Shown here: positions 17,074-26,760 of the stretch, piece after piece
How the letters are laid out: the number at the start of each line of letters is the position of its first letter
Numbering within the stretch: the stretch's first letter is position 1
Source of the DNA: Rhizobium sp. C4
GTDB lineage: Bacteria > Pseudomonadota > Alphaproteobacteria > Rhizobiales > Rhizobiaceae
Length of the DNA: 64,000 nucleotides
Direction of reading: 5' to 3'
NCBI RefSeq assembly: GCF_021026315.1
Contig: NZ_JAJNCX010000013.1
Coordinates: 1 to 64,000, forward strand
Notes under the pieces: generated by a model
What the model was told of the DNA's origin: nothing
Seen by the model: the letters and a program-made list of their open reading frames with translations, nothing else
Database searches by the model: none
Program-made: the position numbers and the translations under genes

Positions 17074-17240
17074 CCCGTTGGGAGAATCCGGCCGATGAAC
17101 TCGGTCGGTGCCGAAGGAGCAACCGCCCCGGAAACTCTCAGGCCAAAGGACCAACGGATCGGAACTGCACTCTGGAGAATGGCGGTCAACCGCCTGCCGA
17201 AGGGATAACAATCTCAGGCAAAAGGGACAGAGGGGGCTCA
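17074..17240 (+). promoter_or_regulatory. tandem glycine riboswitch ahead of gcvT
   Basis: Two aptamers in series. The first (about 17075-17157) is closed by CGTTGG with CCAACG and contains GCCGAAGGAGCAA and CTCTCAGGCCAAAGGACC. The second (about 17167-17236) contains GCCGAAGGGATAACAATC and CTCAGGCAAAAGGGAC, closed by CTCT with AGAG. These are the invariant core blocks of the gcvT RNA motif. A short linker joins the two, as usual for cooperative glycine sensing, which turns on the glycine cleavage genes downstream. Confidence 0.95.
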
Positions 17241-17311
17241 AGAAGAAACCGGCGCGTCCGCGCCCAATCGAATGAGCCGGCGTAATCACGCCCTTGCCCG
17301 GAGACCCGCTC

Positions 17312-18451
17312 TTGAGCGCCGAGACAGATCTGAAAAAGACCCCGCTTCATGCGCTCCATCTGGAGCTTGGCGCCCGCATGGTGCCCTTTGCCGGCTACGA
17401 CATGCCGGTGCAATATCCCGCCGGCGTGCTGAAGGAGCATCTGCACACCCGCGCCAGCGCCGGCCTTTTCGACGTGTCCCATATGGGCCAGGTCATCGTG
17501 AAGGCGAAGTCCGGCGACAATGCAGACGCCGCGCGCGCGCTCGAAACCCTCGTTCCCGTCGACGTGCTGGGCATCGCCCCGGGCCGCCAGCGCTATGCGC
17601 TCTTCACCAACGAGACCGGCGGCATTCTCGACGACCTGATGATCGTCAATCGCGGCGACCATTTCTTCGTCGTCGTCAACGCTGCCTGCAAGGAAGCCGA
17701 TTTCGCCCATCTCGCCAGGCATATCGGCGACACCTGCGAGGTCACGCCGCTGCCTGAGCGGGCGCTGATCGCCCTGCAAGGCCCGAAGGCGGAAGCAGCC
17801 CTTGCCAGCCTCGCCCCGGAGGTCGCATCCATGAAGTTCATGGATGTCGCATCGGTCTCGCTGGTCGGTGCCGACTGTATCGTCTCCCGCTCCGGCTATT
17901 CCGGCGAGGATGGCTATGAAATCTCCGTGCCGAACGAAAAGGCGGAAGCGCTTGCCCGTGCCCTGCTTGCCATCGACGGCGTGATGCCGATCGGCCTTGG
18001 TGCGCGTGACTCGCTCCGCCTAGAAGCCGGCCTCTGCCTCTATGGCAACGACATCGACACGACCACGACGCCGGCGGAAGCCGCCCTCAACTGGGCCATC
18101 CAGAAGGTCCGCCGCACCGGCGGCGCGCGCGCCGGCGGCTTTCCGGGTGCGGACGCTGTCCTCAAGGGTCTGGACGCGGGCGTTTCCCGCCTGCGCGTTG
18201 GCCTGAAGCCCGAAGGCAAGGCCCCGATCCGCGCCCATACGGCACTTTTCGCGGACGAGGCCGGCACGCAAAAGATCGGCGAAGTCACCTCCGGCGGCTT
18301 CGGCCCGACGGTCGAGGGCCCGGTCGCCATGGGCTATGTCGCCTCCAGCCATGCCGCCTCCGGCACCACCATCTATGCGGAAGTGCGTGGCAAATACCTG
18401 CCCGTCGCCGTCTCCGCCCTTCCTTTCATCACGCCCGGCTACAAACGCTAA
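17312..18451 (+). CDS. gcvT: aminomethyltransferase (glycine cleavage T protein)
   Basis: A 379-aa enzyme that moves the aminomethyl carbon from lipoyl-GcvH to tetrahydrofolate, releasing ammonia. [42 protein letters not shown] and [20 protein letters not shown] (folate-binding region) identify it; the C-terminus has [18 protein letters not shown]. Of two TTG candidates, 17312 has GGAG 8 bases upstream, while 17294 has none, so the former is chosen. It lies about 70 bases past the glycine riboswitch and is followed by gcvH after 22 bases. Confidence 0.96.
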   Translation: MSAETDLKKTPLHALHLELGARMVPFAGYDMPVQYPAGVLKEHLHTRASAGLFDVSHMGQVIVKAKSGDNADAARALETLVPVDVLGIAPGRQRYALFTNETGGILDDLMIVNRGDHFFVVVNAACKEADFAHLARHIGDTCEVTPLPERALIALQGPKAEAALASLAPEVASMKFMDVASVSLVGADCIVSRSGYSGEDGYEISVPNEKAEALARALLAIDGVMPIGLGARDSLRLEAGLCLYGNDIDTTTTPAEAALNWAIQKVRRTGGARAGGFPGADAVLKGLDAGVSRLRVGLKPEGKAPIRAHTALFADEAGTQKIGEVTSGGFGPTVEGPVAMGYVASSHAASGTTIYAEVRGKYLPVAVSALPFITPGYKR

Positions 18452-18473
18452 TATCCAAGCAAAGGGGAAATCC

Positions 18474-18836
18474 ATGCTGAAATTCACCGAAGAACACGAA
18501 TGGCTGCTCGTTGAAGGCGATGTCGCCACTGTCGGCATCACCACCCACGCCTCCGAACAACTCGGCGACCTCGTCTTCGTCGAACTGCCGGAAGAAGGCA
18601 CCTCTTTCGCCAAGGGTGCAGCCGCTGCCACCGTCGAATCCGTCAAGGCCGCCTCGGAAGTCTACTGCCCTCTCGACGGCGAAGTGGTCGAGGTCAACCA
18701 GGCCATCGTCGACGACCCGTCGCTGGTCGGCTCCGACCCGGAGGGTGCTGCCTGGTTCTTCAAGCTGAAGCTCGCCAACCCGGCCGATGCTGCGGCACTG
18801 CTGGACAAGGCCGCCTATGAGGCGCTGATCGCCTGA
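18474..18836 (+). CDS. gcvH: glycine cleavage system H protein
   Basis: A 120-aa lipoyl carrier. The lipoylated lysine is K58 in [20 protein letters not shown], and [20 protein letters not shown] is the N-terminal signature. The ATG at 18474 has GGGGAA upstream; longer frames are spurious. It shuttles the aminomethyl group between GcvP and GcvT and oxidised lipoate with the L protein. Separated from gcvP by 223 bp that contain a RIME-like repeat. Confidence 0.97.
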   Translation: MLKFTEEHEWLLVEGDVATVGITTHASEQLGDLVFVELPEEGTSFAKGAAAATVESVKAASEVYCPLDGEVVEVNQAIVDDPSLVGSDPEGAAWFFKLKLANPADAAALLDKAAYEALIA

Positions 18837-18846
18837 GGCGCGAAAA

Positions 18847-18974
18847 CCCCTCACCCCGCCTCCGCTCCGCTCGGCGGACCTCTCCCCACAAGGGGGAGAG
18901 GAGACCACGAACGCTGCGGCTCCTGCCCGCTTCTCCCCATCAGGGAGAAGATGTCCGAAGGACAGATGAGGGGG
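18847..18974. repeat. RIME-like Rhizobium intergenic mosaic element, copy 2
   Basis: Starts CCCCTCACCCCGCCTCCGCT, contains CGGCGGACCTCTCCCC and GCTTCTCCCCATCAGGGAGA, and ends GACAGATGAGGGG. Same block order as the copy at 13758-13883. It lies inside the gcv operon between gcvH and gcvP, so it is transcribed and its hairpins may influence the relative expression of gcvP. Confidence 0.85.
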
Positions 18975-19059
18975 CGGCCCGCAAGGCCCCAGCGAAAGGC
19001 CGAACACGGCCCTTCGCAGAAGACGAACAAACCCATTCCAGGAACCGGAACCAACCCCG

Positions 19060-21924
19060 ATGACCCGTTACGCCGATTTCACCTTCACGGACTACCAGCC
19101 CTATGACTTCGCCAACCGGCGTCATATCGGCCCCTCGCCGGACGAAATGGCCGCCATGCTCAAGGTCATCGGCTATCCGTCGCTCGATGCGATGATCGAC
19201 GACACGGTCCCGGCCTCCATCCGCGTCAAGGCCCCGCTCGCCTGGGGACCGGCGCTCACCGAACGCGAAGCGCTCGACCTGATGCGCGAGACGGCCAACC
19301 GCAACAAGCGCCTGACCTCGCTGATCGGCCAGGGCTATCACGGCACGATCACGCCGCCTGTCATCCAGCGCAACATTCTCGAAAACCCCGCCTGGTACAC
19401 GGCCTACACGCCTTACCAGCCGGAAATCAGCCAGGGCCGCCTCGAAGCGCTGCTCAACTACCAGACCATGGTCTGCGACCTGACCGGCCTCGACATTTCC
19501 AACGCCTCGCTGCTGGACGAAGCAACCGCCGCCGCCGAAGCCATGGCGATGGCGCAGCGCTCCGCCAAGTCCAAGGCCCTGACCTTCTTCGTCGACCAGA
19601 ACTGCCACCCGCAGACGATCGCACTCCTGAAAACCCGCGCCGAGCCCTTCGGCTGGACGATCAAGGTCGGCGATCCGCTGAAGGATCTGATGCCCGGCGC
19701 AATCTTCGGCGCAATCTTCCAATATCCCGGCACGCACGGCCATGTGCATGACTTCACGCCGCAAATCGAGGCACTGCATCAGGCACAGGCACTGGCCGTC
19801 GTCGCGGCCGATCCGCTGGCGCTGGCGCTCCTGAAATCGCCCGGCGAAATGGGCGCTGACATTGCTATCGGCTCCACCCAGCGCTTCGGCGTCCCGATGG
19901 GCTTCGGCGGCCCGCATGCAGCCTATATGGCAGCGAAAGACGCGCTGAAGCGCGCCATGCCCGGCCGCATTGTCGGCGTCTCGGTCGATGCGCGCGGCAA
20001 CCGCGCCTATCGCCTGTCGCTCCAGACACGCGAACAGCATATCCGCCGCGAAAAGGCGACGTCGAACATCTGCACCGCGCAGGTCCTGCTCGCCGTCATG
20101 GCCTCCATGTATGCCGTCTTCCATGGCCCGAAGGGCATCAAGGCGATTGCGCAATCGGTGCATCAGAAGACCGTGCGTCTGGCCGAAGGTCTCGAAAAGC
20201 TTGGCCTCAAGGTCGAGCCGGAAACCTTCTTCGACACGATCACCGTCGATGTCGGCGGTCTGCAGAAGGTCATCCTCAAGGCCGCCGTCGCGGAAGGCGT
20301 GAACCTGCGTGCGATCGGCGACACCAAGATCGGCATCACGCTGGACGAGCGCACCCGCCCCTGGGCGCTGGAAGCCGTCTGGCGCGCCTTTGGCGGCGAC
20401 ATGACCGTGGACGAGGCAAAGACGCCCGAATGGCGCCTGCCGGAAAAGAACATGCGCAAAACCGAATATCTGACGCATCCGATCTTCCACATGAACCGCG
20501 CCGAAAGCGAGATGACGCGCTATATCCGCCGTCTCGCCGACCGCGACCTGGCACTTGACCGCGCCATGATCCCGCTCGGCTCCTGCACGATGAAGCTCAA
20601 TGCAACAGCCGAAATGCTGCCGATCACCTGGCCGGAATTTGCCGAAATCCACCCCTTCGCGCCCGATGACCAGACGGAAGGCTATCGCGCGCTGATCGCC
20701 GATCTTGAAGCCAAGCTTTGCCAGATCACCGGCTATGACGCCTTCTCCATGCAGCCGAATTCCGGCGCGCAGGGCGAATATGCCGGCCTGCTGACCATCC
20801 GCGCCTATCACAAGGCGAGCGGCGGCGCGCATCGCCATATCTGCCTGATCCCGACCTCGGCCCATGGCACCAACCCGGCCTCGGCCCAGATGGCAGGTAT
20901 GACGGTGGTCCCGGTCGCGGTTCTCGAAAACGGCGACATCGACATTGCCGATTTCCGCGCCAAGGCCGAAGAACACGCCGAAAACCTCTCCTGCACCATG
21001 ATCACCTATCCGTCCACGCATGGCGTGTTCGAGGAAACGGTGCGCGAGATCTGCGACATCACCCACAAGCATGGCGGTCAGGTCTATCTCGACGGCGCCA
21101 ACATGAATGCCATGGTCGGCCTCTCACGCCCCGGCGATATCGGCTCTGACGTCAGCCATCTCAACCTGCACAAGACCTTCGCCATCCCGCATGGCGGCGG
21201 CGGTCCGGGGATGGGTCCGATCGGCGTGAAGAGCCATCTGATCCCGTTCCTGCCGACCGATCCGCGCACGGGCGAAGCGGGTGCCGTTTCGGCCGCACCC
21301 TATGCCTCCGGCTCGATCCTGCCGATCTCCTGGAGCTATTGCCTGATGATGGGCGGCGAAGGCCTGACGCAGGCAACCAAGGTTGCCATCCTCAACGCCA
21401 ACTATATCGCAGCCAGGCTGAAGGGCGCCTACGACGTGCTCTACAAGTCGGACAAGGGCCGCGTGGCCCATGAATGCATCCTCGACACCCGTCCGCTCGC
21501 CGCAAGCGCTGGCGTGACGGTGGACGACGTTGCAAAGCGCCTCATCGATTGCGGCTTCCACGCCCCGACGATGAGCTGGCCGGTGGCTGGCACGCTGATG
21601 GTCGAGCCGACGGAATCCGAAACCAAGGCCGAGATCGACCGCTTCTGCGACGCGATGCTGGCGATCCGCGCCGAGGCGCAGGCCATCGAAGACGGCACGA
21701 TGGACAAGACGAACAACCCGCTGAAGAACGCGCCGCACACGGTGGAAGACCTCGTCGGCGAATGGGATCGTCCCTATAGCCGCGAACAGGGCTGCTTCCC
21801 GCCCGGCGCCTTCCGCGTCGACAAATACTGGCCGCCGGTCAACCGCATCGACAATGTCTATGGCGACCGCAACCTCTTCTGCATCTGCCCGCCGGTCGAG
21901 GACTACAAGGAAGCTGCGGAGTAA
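19060..21924 (+). CDS. gcvP: glycine dehydrogenase (aminomethyl-transferring), P protein
   Basis: A 954-aa PLP enzyme, single polypeptide with both halves of the P protein. N-terminal [18 protein letters not shown], first-half [15 protein letters not shown], second-half [15 protein letters not shown]. The PLP lysine is K705 in [20 protein letters not shown]. The C-terminus, [17 protein letters not shown], is complete. It decarboxylates glycine and loads the aminomethyl group on GcvH. ATG 19060 has GGAA-type ribosome binding sequence. Last gene of the riboswitch-controlled gcvTHP unit. Confidence 0.97.
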   Translation: MTRYADFTFTDYQPYDFANRRHIGPSPDEMAAMLKVIGYPSLDAMIDDTVPASIRVKAPLAWGPALTEREALDLMRETANRNKRLTSLIGQGYHGTITPPVIQRNILENPAWYTAYTPYQPEISQGRLEALLNYQTMVCDLTGLDISNASLLDEATAAAEAMAMAQRSAKSKALTFFVDQNCHPQTIALLKTRAEPFGWTIKVGDPLKDLMPGAIFGAIFQYPGTHGHVHDFTPQIEALHQAQALAVVAADPLALALLKSPGEMGADIAIGSTQRFGVPMGFGGPHAAYMAAKDALKRAMPGRIVGVSVDARGNRAYRLSLQTREQHIRREKATSNICTAQVLLAVMASMYAVFHGPKGIKAIAQSVHQKTVRLAEGLEKLGLKVEPETFFDTITVDVGGLQKVILKAAVAEGVNLRAIGDTKIGITLDERTRPWALEAVWRAFGGDMTVDEAKTPEWRLPEKNMRKTEYLTHPIFHMNRAESEMTRYIRRLADRDLALDRAMIPLGSCTMKLNATAEMLPITWPEFAEIHPFAPDDQTEGYRALIADLEAKLCQITGYDAFSMQPNSGAQGEYAGLLTIRAYHKASGGAHRHICLIPTSAHGTNPASAQMAGMTVVPVAVLENGDIDIADFRAKAEEHAENLSCTMITYPSTHGVFEETVREICDITHKHGGQVYLDGANMNAMVGLSRPGDIGSDVSHLNLHKTFAIPHGGGGPGMGPIGVKSHLIPFLPTDPRTGEAGAVSAAPYASGSILPISWSYCLMMGGEGLTQATKVAILNANYIAARLKGAYDVLYKSDKGRVAHECILDTRPLAASAGVTVDDVAKRLIDCGFHAPTMSWPVAGTLMVEPTESETKAEIDRFCDAMLAIRAEAQAIEDGTMDKTNNPLKNAPHTVEDLVGEWDRPYSREQGCFPPGAFRVDKYWPPVNRIDNVYGDRNLFCICPPVEDYKEAAE

Positions 21925-21975
21925 TCTCCTGCCTGGAGCGCGACCTGAGAGCAGTTTCAGGTCGCGCATCAGAAC

Positions 21976-22075
21976 AATTCCAGCGAAAGTGGAAACCGGT
22001 TTCGCGTCCGGAATTGCGTGAAAACAAAGAGATAGAGCGCCTTCGCGTTTCCATGAAACGCGGAAACGCTCTAGG
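21976..22075. repeat. palindromic Rhizobiales intergenic repeat
   Basis: Nested palindromes: AATTCC (21976) with GGAATT (22015) enclosing GCGAAA...TTTCGC, then AAAACAAAGAGATAGAGCG, then CGCGTTTC-CAT-GAAACGCG (22044-22062) enclosed by TAGAGCG...CGCTCTA. The block is one I recognise as widespread between genes in Rhizobium and Mesorhizobium. It is preceded by a separate perfect hairpin at 21938-21967 (GCGCGACCTGA with TCAGGTCGCGC). Confidence 0.75.
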
Positions 22076-22111
22076 CGAACGCTTTCGCGCCTTCGGCAAA
22101 CATGCCAGCCG

Positions 22112-22136
22112 CCCCCGGATAAAACCGGGGGTATTT
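22112..22136 (+). terminator. probable terminator of the gcvTHP unit
   Basis: Stem CCCCCGG with CCGGGGG, loop ATAAAA, followed on the plus strand by TATTTC. It lies 190 bp past the gcvP stop, after the palindromic repeat. Confidence 0.6.
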
Positions 22137-22212
22137 CATATGAAATGAAGCAATCAGACTTGCAGCAGTTCCTGTTGGGCCGGACGGGGCGCCGGGGAGC
22201 GCGAGGACCGGC

Positions 22213-22620
22213 TCAGGTCAGCACGGCAACGTCGACCCAGAACGCGACGAAGGAGCGCGCAAAGCGGCGATAGAGTTCCATCGTCAGCGGCTTCTCGACA
22301 TAGGCATTTGCACCTGCCGCGTAGCCTTCCGAAATGTCACGATGATTGGTCGAGGACGAAAGGACGATCACGGGCAGCGTCGAGAATCGCGCGTCGGCCC
22401 GGATCGAACGCAGGACGTCCATGCCGGTGTCGCGACCCAAACTGAGGTCGAGGAGCACGATCCGGCAGGCCCTCGCTTCCAGCATCTCCTTCACCCGGTC
22501 GGCGGAGGGGCAGTGAAACAGCTCGACGGGCGCATCCACGCCCTCGAAGCCCTTTTTCACCAGAGAGAAGTCGATCGGGTCGTCTTCGATCACAAGGACA
22601 CGCACGGGCTCCAGGCTCAA
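22213..22620 (-). CDS. single-domain response regulator
   Basis: A 135-aa receiver domain without output domain. Acidic pocket IEDDP (D13, D14), phospho-acceptor D58 in IVLLDLSLG, conserved S/T in VIVLSSS and lysine in AYVEKPLTM. The sequence resembles Rcp1-type receivers that pair with phytochrome- or PAS-type kinases. The start is TTG 22620 with AGGAG 7 bases ahead, and that ribosome binding site overlaps the stop codon of the kinase gene, so the two are co-translated partners. Output is probably protein-protein phosphotransfer. Confidence 0.88.
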   Translation of the reverse strand: MSLEPVRVLVIEDDPIDFSLVKKGFEGVDAPVELFHCPSADRVKEMLEARACRIVLLDLSLGRDTGMDVLRSIRADARFSTLPVIVLSSSTNHRDISEGYAAGANAYVEKPLTMELYRRFARSFVAFWVDVAVLT

Positions 22621-22630
22621 GACAGTACTC

Positions 22631-24442
22631 CTAATGGTTCAGGTCCTGCGGAAGGCGAACGATGAAGCGCGCGCCGCCGCGATAGGTCGAGTCGAGTTCG
22701 ATGACGCCACGATGGCTTTCGGCAATCTGCCGGCACAGTGCCAGTCCGATGCCGAAACCCTCGTAGATCTTGTCGTCGCTATGCAGGCGCTGGAAGGCGG
22801 TGAAGATGCGGTCGGCAAATTTCGGATCGACACCGATGCCGTTGTCCTCCACCACCAGATTGACCATCGCCCCCTTGTCGGTCGCATAAATTCTCACCCG
22901 TGGGGTGACCCCCTTGCGACGATACTTGACCGCATTGGCGATCAGGTTCTGCATGAGATGCCGCATCAAATCCGGGTCGCCGTTGATCGAAGGCAGTTTC
23001 GACAGCAAGAGCTCAGCCTTTGCCTCATCGATCTGGCTTTCCAGATTCTGGATCGCCTGGATGGCGATATCGGCCAGATTGACCCGGCTGAAGGCGGCGA
23101 TCTTGTAGGCGATCTGCGAATATTCGAGCAGCCTGCGGATGACGCGATCCATGCGCTGGGCAGAGTTGCGCACCTGCTGCGCATAGACCTGCACATCGGC
23201 GAGATTGCCGCTTGCGGACTCCTCGACGATCATGTCGGAAAACACGGAAATATGCCGCAGCGGCGCCTTGAGATCGTGCGACACGACAGCGGCAAACTGT
23301 TCCAGCGACTTGTTCTTCTTCGCCAGCTCTTCGCTCTGGTGTTTCAGTTCCTGCTGCTGCGAATATTCCACCGTGATGTTGCGGCCGGTCGCGATGATGC
23401 CGACCGGCATGTCGCCGTGAAACAGCCCATGCGCGCTCCACCTCAGCCAGACGAATGTGTTGTCGGCCTTGCGCAGGCGCTGGTCAAACTTGACCGGGGG
23501 ACCGTCCACCTTGAGGTTGTGGACGACATCGCGCAGCGACGTCCCGAACGTATCGGCGAAGAATTCCGCCGAAAGCGATCGCCCCGAATCCCAGCCTTCG
23601 AGACCCAGCGCCTCGGCAAAGGGCGCATTGATGAATTCCGGTTTGCCGTCGAGATCCATGTGAACGACGAAGTCTGGAAGATAGCGCAGGAGGGTCAGGA
23701 AATATTCGGCGGTCGGACCCGGCGTGATGTGGCTCTGCTTCGGTTCATCCACCACTTCGTAGAAGGACACGATGAAGCCGCTCTCGCAGACATGCGAGGT
23801 GATCTTCATCCAGTCGCCATCCGCCATGCGCTCAATAGTGGAGGCACCGGAAATGAACGGGCGGCTGAACCAGCGCCGCTTGGAAAACTCCTGCGCCGGA
23901 ATTGTCAGGCCGACATATTTCTGTCCGAAGAGGCCGGACCTGACGGCTGAGAGCACGAATTCGACGCGGTCGGCGCCCGGCCGCAACGCCACGCCATAGG
24001 TGGCGTAGCGGTCGATCACCTGCCGGTTGGCTACAACAAGCTTGTCCCCCGCGTCCCACAGCGTGAGTCCGAAAGGCAAGGCCTCGATTGCACGCTCTGC
24101 GACAGCCGCCGCATCTTCCAGCATCGGCTCCCGCAAGGCGTCTTCCTCAAGGCGGGCGTAGTAGCCGATGGCAACCTTGCGCGACAGAAGTGGCTTGACC
24201 ACCATCTTCACGGCGCCGGCTATCCGCGGCAAGGAAATCTCGAGAGGGATCATGCCATCGGGGGCCAGGCTTTCGGCGAAGAGCTCCGGCAGGATGCGCC
24301 CGCGCAATTCTTCCTCACCCAGGCCGAAGCGCGCGCGGAAGGCTTCGTTTTCCCCGGCATAGCGGCCATCAAGCGTCGCAAGGAAGACAGGTTCCGCAAA
24401 AGCTGCGGCAAGCGCGTTTGCAATGATGGAATGAGATAGCAC
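22631..24442 (-). CDS. PAS-domain sensor histidine kinase (soluble)
   Basis: A 603-aa protein with no membrane helix. The N-terminal ~365 residues hold PAS-like modules (AEPVFLATLDGRYAGENEAF; AIEALPFGLTLWDAGDKLVV; LRYLPDFVVHMDLDGKPEFI), then a coiled-coil linker, HisKA with H389 in AAVVSHDLKAPLRHI, and HATPase_c with NLIANAVKYR, VEDNGIGVDP and GFGIGLALC. Start is GTG 24442 with only a weak ribosome binding site; no better start is visible. It forms a unit with the downstream receiver protein. The ligand (redox, small molecule or light) is not evident. Confidence 0.88.
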   Translation of the reverse strand: MLSHSIIANALAAAFAEPVFLATLDGRYAGENEAFRARFGLGEEELRGRILPELFAESLAPDGMIPLEISLPRIAGAVKMVVKPLLSRKVAIGYYARLEEDALREPMLEDAAAVAERAIEALPFGLTLWDAGDKLVVANRQVIDRYATYGVALRPGADRVEFVLSAVRSGLFGQKYVGLTIPAQEFSKRRWFSRPFISGASTIERMADGDWMKITSHVCESGFIVSFYEVVDEPKQSHITPGPTAEYFLTLLRYLPDFVVHMDLDGKPEFINAPFAEALGLEGWDSGRSLSAEFFADTFGTSLRDVVHNLKVDGPPVKFDQRLRKADNTFVWLRWSAHGLFHGDMPVGIIATGRNITVEYSQQQELKHQSEELAKKNKSLEQFAAVVSHDLKAPLRHISVFSDMIVEESASGNLADVQVYAQQVRNSAQRMDRVIRRLLEYSQIAYKIAAFSRVNLADIAIQAIQNLESQIDEAKAELLLSKLPSINGDPDLMRHLMQNLIANAVKYRRKGVTPRVRIYATDKGAMVNLVVEDNGIGVDPKFADRIFTAFQRLHSDDKIYEGFGIGLALCRQIAESHRGVIELDSTYRGGARFIVRLPQDLNH

Positions 24443-24628
24443 GCTTCAATGGCCCTTCAGTCCCGCCAACTTCGGGCTGCCTCGCATGCGTGACCCTGTC
24501 GACAAGTCACGGCGAACACAGGCCCCTCTGTGTCACGGGTATTCTATTGGAAAAAGACGTCGAAGAGCCGAGATTGTCAATGGACGGGACCGACGAACTC
24601 CCAGGAACAAAGTCTTGACCGGCAACCC

Positions 24629-25009
24629 TCAGACGCGCGCTTCCATCCCGGCAAGCTTGGCCAGATCCGCCGGCTTCAGCTCAACCGATTCGCCGCAGCC
24701 GCAGGCCGACGTCTGGTTCGGATTGTTGAAGACGAAACCGGAGCGCAGCGTGGTCGTCTCGAAGTCCATCTGCGTGCCAAGAAGATAGAGAATGGCAGCC
24801 GGATCGACCCAGACCTTGGCCCCGTCGCGCTCGATGAAATCGTCCTTGGCATTGGGCTCGGAAACGAGATCGACGGCATATTCCATGCCGGCGCAGCCGC
24901 CCTTGCGGATCGACACGCGAATGCCTTGCGCGTTAGAGCTGCTGTTTTCAACGATTTCCTTGACCCGATCGGCCGCAGCCTCGGTCAATGTCATGACCTG
25001 AAAAGCCAT
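24629..25009 (-). CDS. sufA: HesB/IscA-family Fe-S assembly scaffold SufA
   Basis: A 126-aa A-type carrier that receives Fe-S clusters from SufBCD and hands them to apoproteins. The three conserved cysteines are present: one in KGGCAGMEY and the pair in TSACGCGES. The ATG at 25009 has AAGGAGA; upstream extension is not family-like. Last gene of the leftward suf operon, 99 bp after sufT. Confidence 0.94.
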   Translation of the reverse strand: MAFQVMTLTEAAADRVKEIVENSSSNAQGIRVSIRKGGCAGMEYAVDLVSEPNAKDDFIERDGAKVWVDPAAILYLLGTQMDFETTTLRSGFVFNNPNQTSACGCGESVELKPADLAKLAGMEARV

Positions 25010-25108
25010 CTGTCTCTCCTTCCGCAACGGGTTCAAGGCCCGCGCTTCATGAATCGAAATGTAATCCCACGCGGCCAAGCCTTCAAGTTCGGCCGCGAAA
25101 GATAAACC

Positions 25109-25516
25109 TCAGTACCAGCCGAGCGCCACCTGCGCCTCTTCCGACATGCGGGCGGGCGACCACGGCGGCTCGAACACCATCTTGACCTCGACGCCCGACA
25201 CGCCCTCGACGGCGCCCACCGCATTTTCAACCCAGCCCGGCATTTCGCCGGCAACCGGGCAACCGGGTGCGGTCAGAGTCATGTCGATCTTGACCATGCG
25301 GTCATCCTCGACATCGATCTTGTAGATCAGACCAAGCTCGAAGATATCCGACGGAATTTCCGGGTCATACACCGTCTTCAGCGCGGCGATGATATCGTCC
25401 GACAGGCGGGCGAGTTCATCCGCCGGGATGGACGACTGCACGATGCCCTCGCGGACATTGGCCTGGGCCTCGTCGCTGGCGGTTTCGTTGGCACTGGTTG
25501 CTTCGTTTGCGCTCAT
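25109..25516 (-). CDS. sufT: SUF system Fe-S maturation protein SufT/SufX (DUF59, MIP18-like)
   Basis: A 135-aa protein with an acidic/Ala-rich N-terminus and a DUF59 domain: IIAALKTVYDPEIPSDIFEL, GLIYKID, and DMTLTAPGCPVAGEMP with the conserved Cys. This is the gene called sufX in the R. leguminosarum and Agrobacterium suf operons. It assists Fe-S maturation. The ATG at 25516 is preferred to TTG 25537, which would overlap sufS by 8 bases; the ATG has GAGA 7 bases upstream. Confidence 0.9.
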   Translation of the reverse strand: MSANEATSANETASDEAQANVREGIVQSSIPADELARLSDDIIAALKTVYDPEIPSDIFELGLIYKIDVEDDRMVKIDMTLTAPGCPVAGEMPGWVENAVGAVEGVSGVEVKMVFEPPWSPARMSEEAQVALGWY

Positions 25517-25529
25517 GGCGATCTCACTT

Positions 25530-26759
25530 TCAGGCAAAGAACTTGCGCGCCTGCTCCAGCGCCTCGGCCAATTTATCGACCTCGGCGCGCGTGTTATACA
25601 TGGCGAACGACGCCCTGCATGTGGACGTAACGCCGAACCGTTTCAAGAGCGGCTGGGCGCAATGGGTGCCGGCCCGAACGGCAACGCCCTGCCGGTCGAT
25701 GACCATCGACACGTCATGGGCATGAATGCCTTCGAGCTCGAAGGAGAAGATACCGCCCTTGCCGGGTGCATTGCCGAACACTTTCAGCGAATTGACCGCC
25801 CGCAGCCGCTCCGTCGCATAGGCCGTCAGATCCGCCTCATGCGCCGCAATCGCCGCACGGCCGACCTTCTCCATATAATCCAGCGCATAACCGAGCCCGA
25901 TCGCCTGCACGATCGGCGGCGTGCCGGCCTCAAAACGATGCGGCGGGTCGTTATAGGTCACGGCCTCTTCGCTGACATCGACGATCATCTCGCCGCCGCC
26001 CATGAAGGGCCGCATGGCCTTCATCCGGTCCATCTTGCCATAGAGCACGCCGATACCCGACGGGCCATAGAGCTTGTGGCCGGTCATGACATACCAGTCG
26101 CAATCGATATCGCGGACATCGACCGGCATATGCACGGCCCCTTGCGAACCATCGACCAGAACCGGAATGCCGCGCTCATGCGCAATGCGGCAGATCTCCT
26201 TGACCGGAACGACCGTGCCGAGCGCATTCGACATATGCGTAATCGCGACGAGCTTCGTCTTCTCCGTCAGCGACTTCTCGAAATCCTCGATATGGAAGGC
26301 GCCGTCATCATCGACCGGAACCCAGACCAGTTTCGCACCCTGCCGCTCGCGGATGAAATGCCACGGCACGATATTGGAGTGATGCTCCATGATCGTCAGC
26401 ACGATCTCGTCGCCCTCGCCGATATGCGGCATGCCCCAGCCATAGGCGACCGTGTTGATCGCCTCGGTCGAGGACTTGGTGAAGACGATCTCGTCCACCG
26501 AACCGGCATTGAGGAAGCGGCGCACCTTTTCGCGCGACGCCTCGTAAGCTTCCGTCGCGGCATTCGACAGGAAATGCAGGCCGCGATGCACATTGGCATA
26601 TTCGTGACTGTACGTATGCGAGACCGCATCGATCACGGCCTGCGGCTTCTGGGCCGAAGCGCCGTTGTCGAGATAGACGAGCGGCTTGCCATAGACTTCC
26701 CGCGACAGGATCGGGAAGTCCCGGCGAATGGCCTCGACGTCATAGGCGGTCGCGTTCAT
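25530..26759 (-). CDS. sufS: SufS-type cysteine desulfurase
   Basis: A 409-aa group II class V PLP aminotransferase-fold enzyme that supplies persulfide sulfur to SufBCD. PLP lysine K229 in VMTGHKLYGPSG, active-site C367 in RAGTHCAQPLL, and YLDNGASAQKP, EHHSNIVPWHF, GSQGAVHMPVDV are family signatures. ATG 26759 begins one base after the sufD stop and has GGGAA upstream. It corresponds to sufS1 in the rhizobial nomenclature; a second cysteine desulfurase of different subfamily heads the operon. Confidence 0.95.
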   Translation of the reverse strand: MNATAYDVEAIRRDFPILSREVYGKPLVYLDNGASAQKPQAVIDAVSHTYSHEYANVHRGLHFLSNAATEAYEASREKVRRFLNAGSVDEIVFTKSSTEAINTVAYGWGMPHIGEGDEIVLTIMEHHSNIVPWHFIRERQGAKLVWVPVDDDGAFHIEDFEKSLTEKTKLVAITHMSNALGTVVPVKEICRIAHERGIPVLVDGSQGAVHMPVDVRDIDCDWYVMTGHKLYGPSGIGVLYGKMDRMKAMRPFMGGGEMIVDVSEEAVTYNDPPHRFEAGTPPIVQAIGLGYALDYMEKVGRAAIAAHEADLTAYATERLRAVNSLKVFGNAPGKGGIFSFELEGIHAHDVSMVIDRQGVAVRAGTHCAQPLLKRFGVTSTCRASFAMYNTRAEVDKLAEALEQARKFFA

Positions 26760-26760
26760 G

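Noticed and set aside
18940-21072. Minus-strand open frame of 710 codons opposite gcvP
   Set aside because: Shadow of gcvP; composition typical of antisense frames in high-GC genomes.
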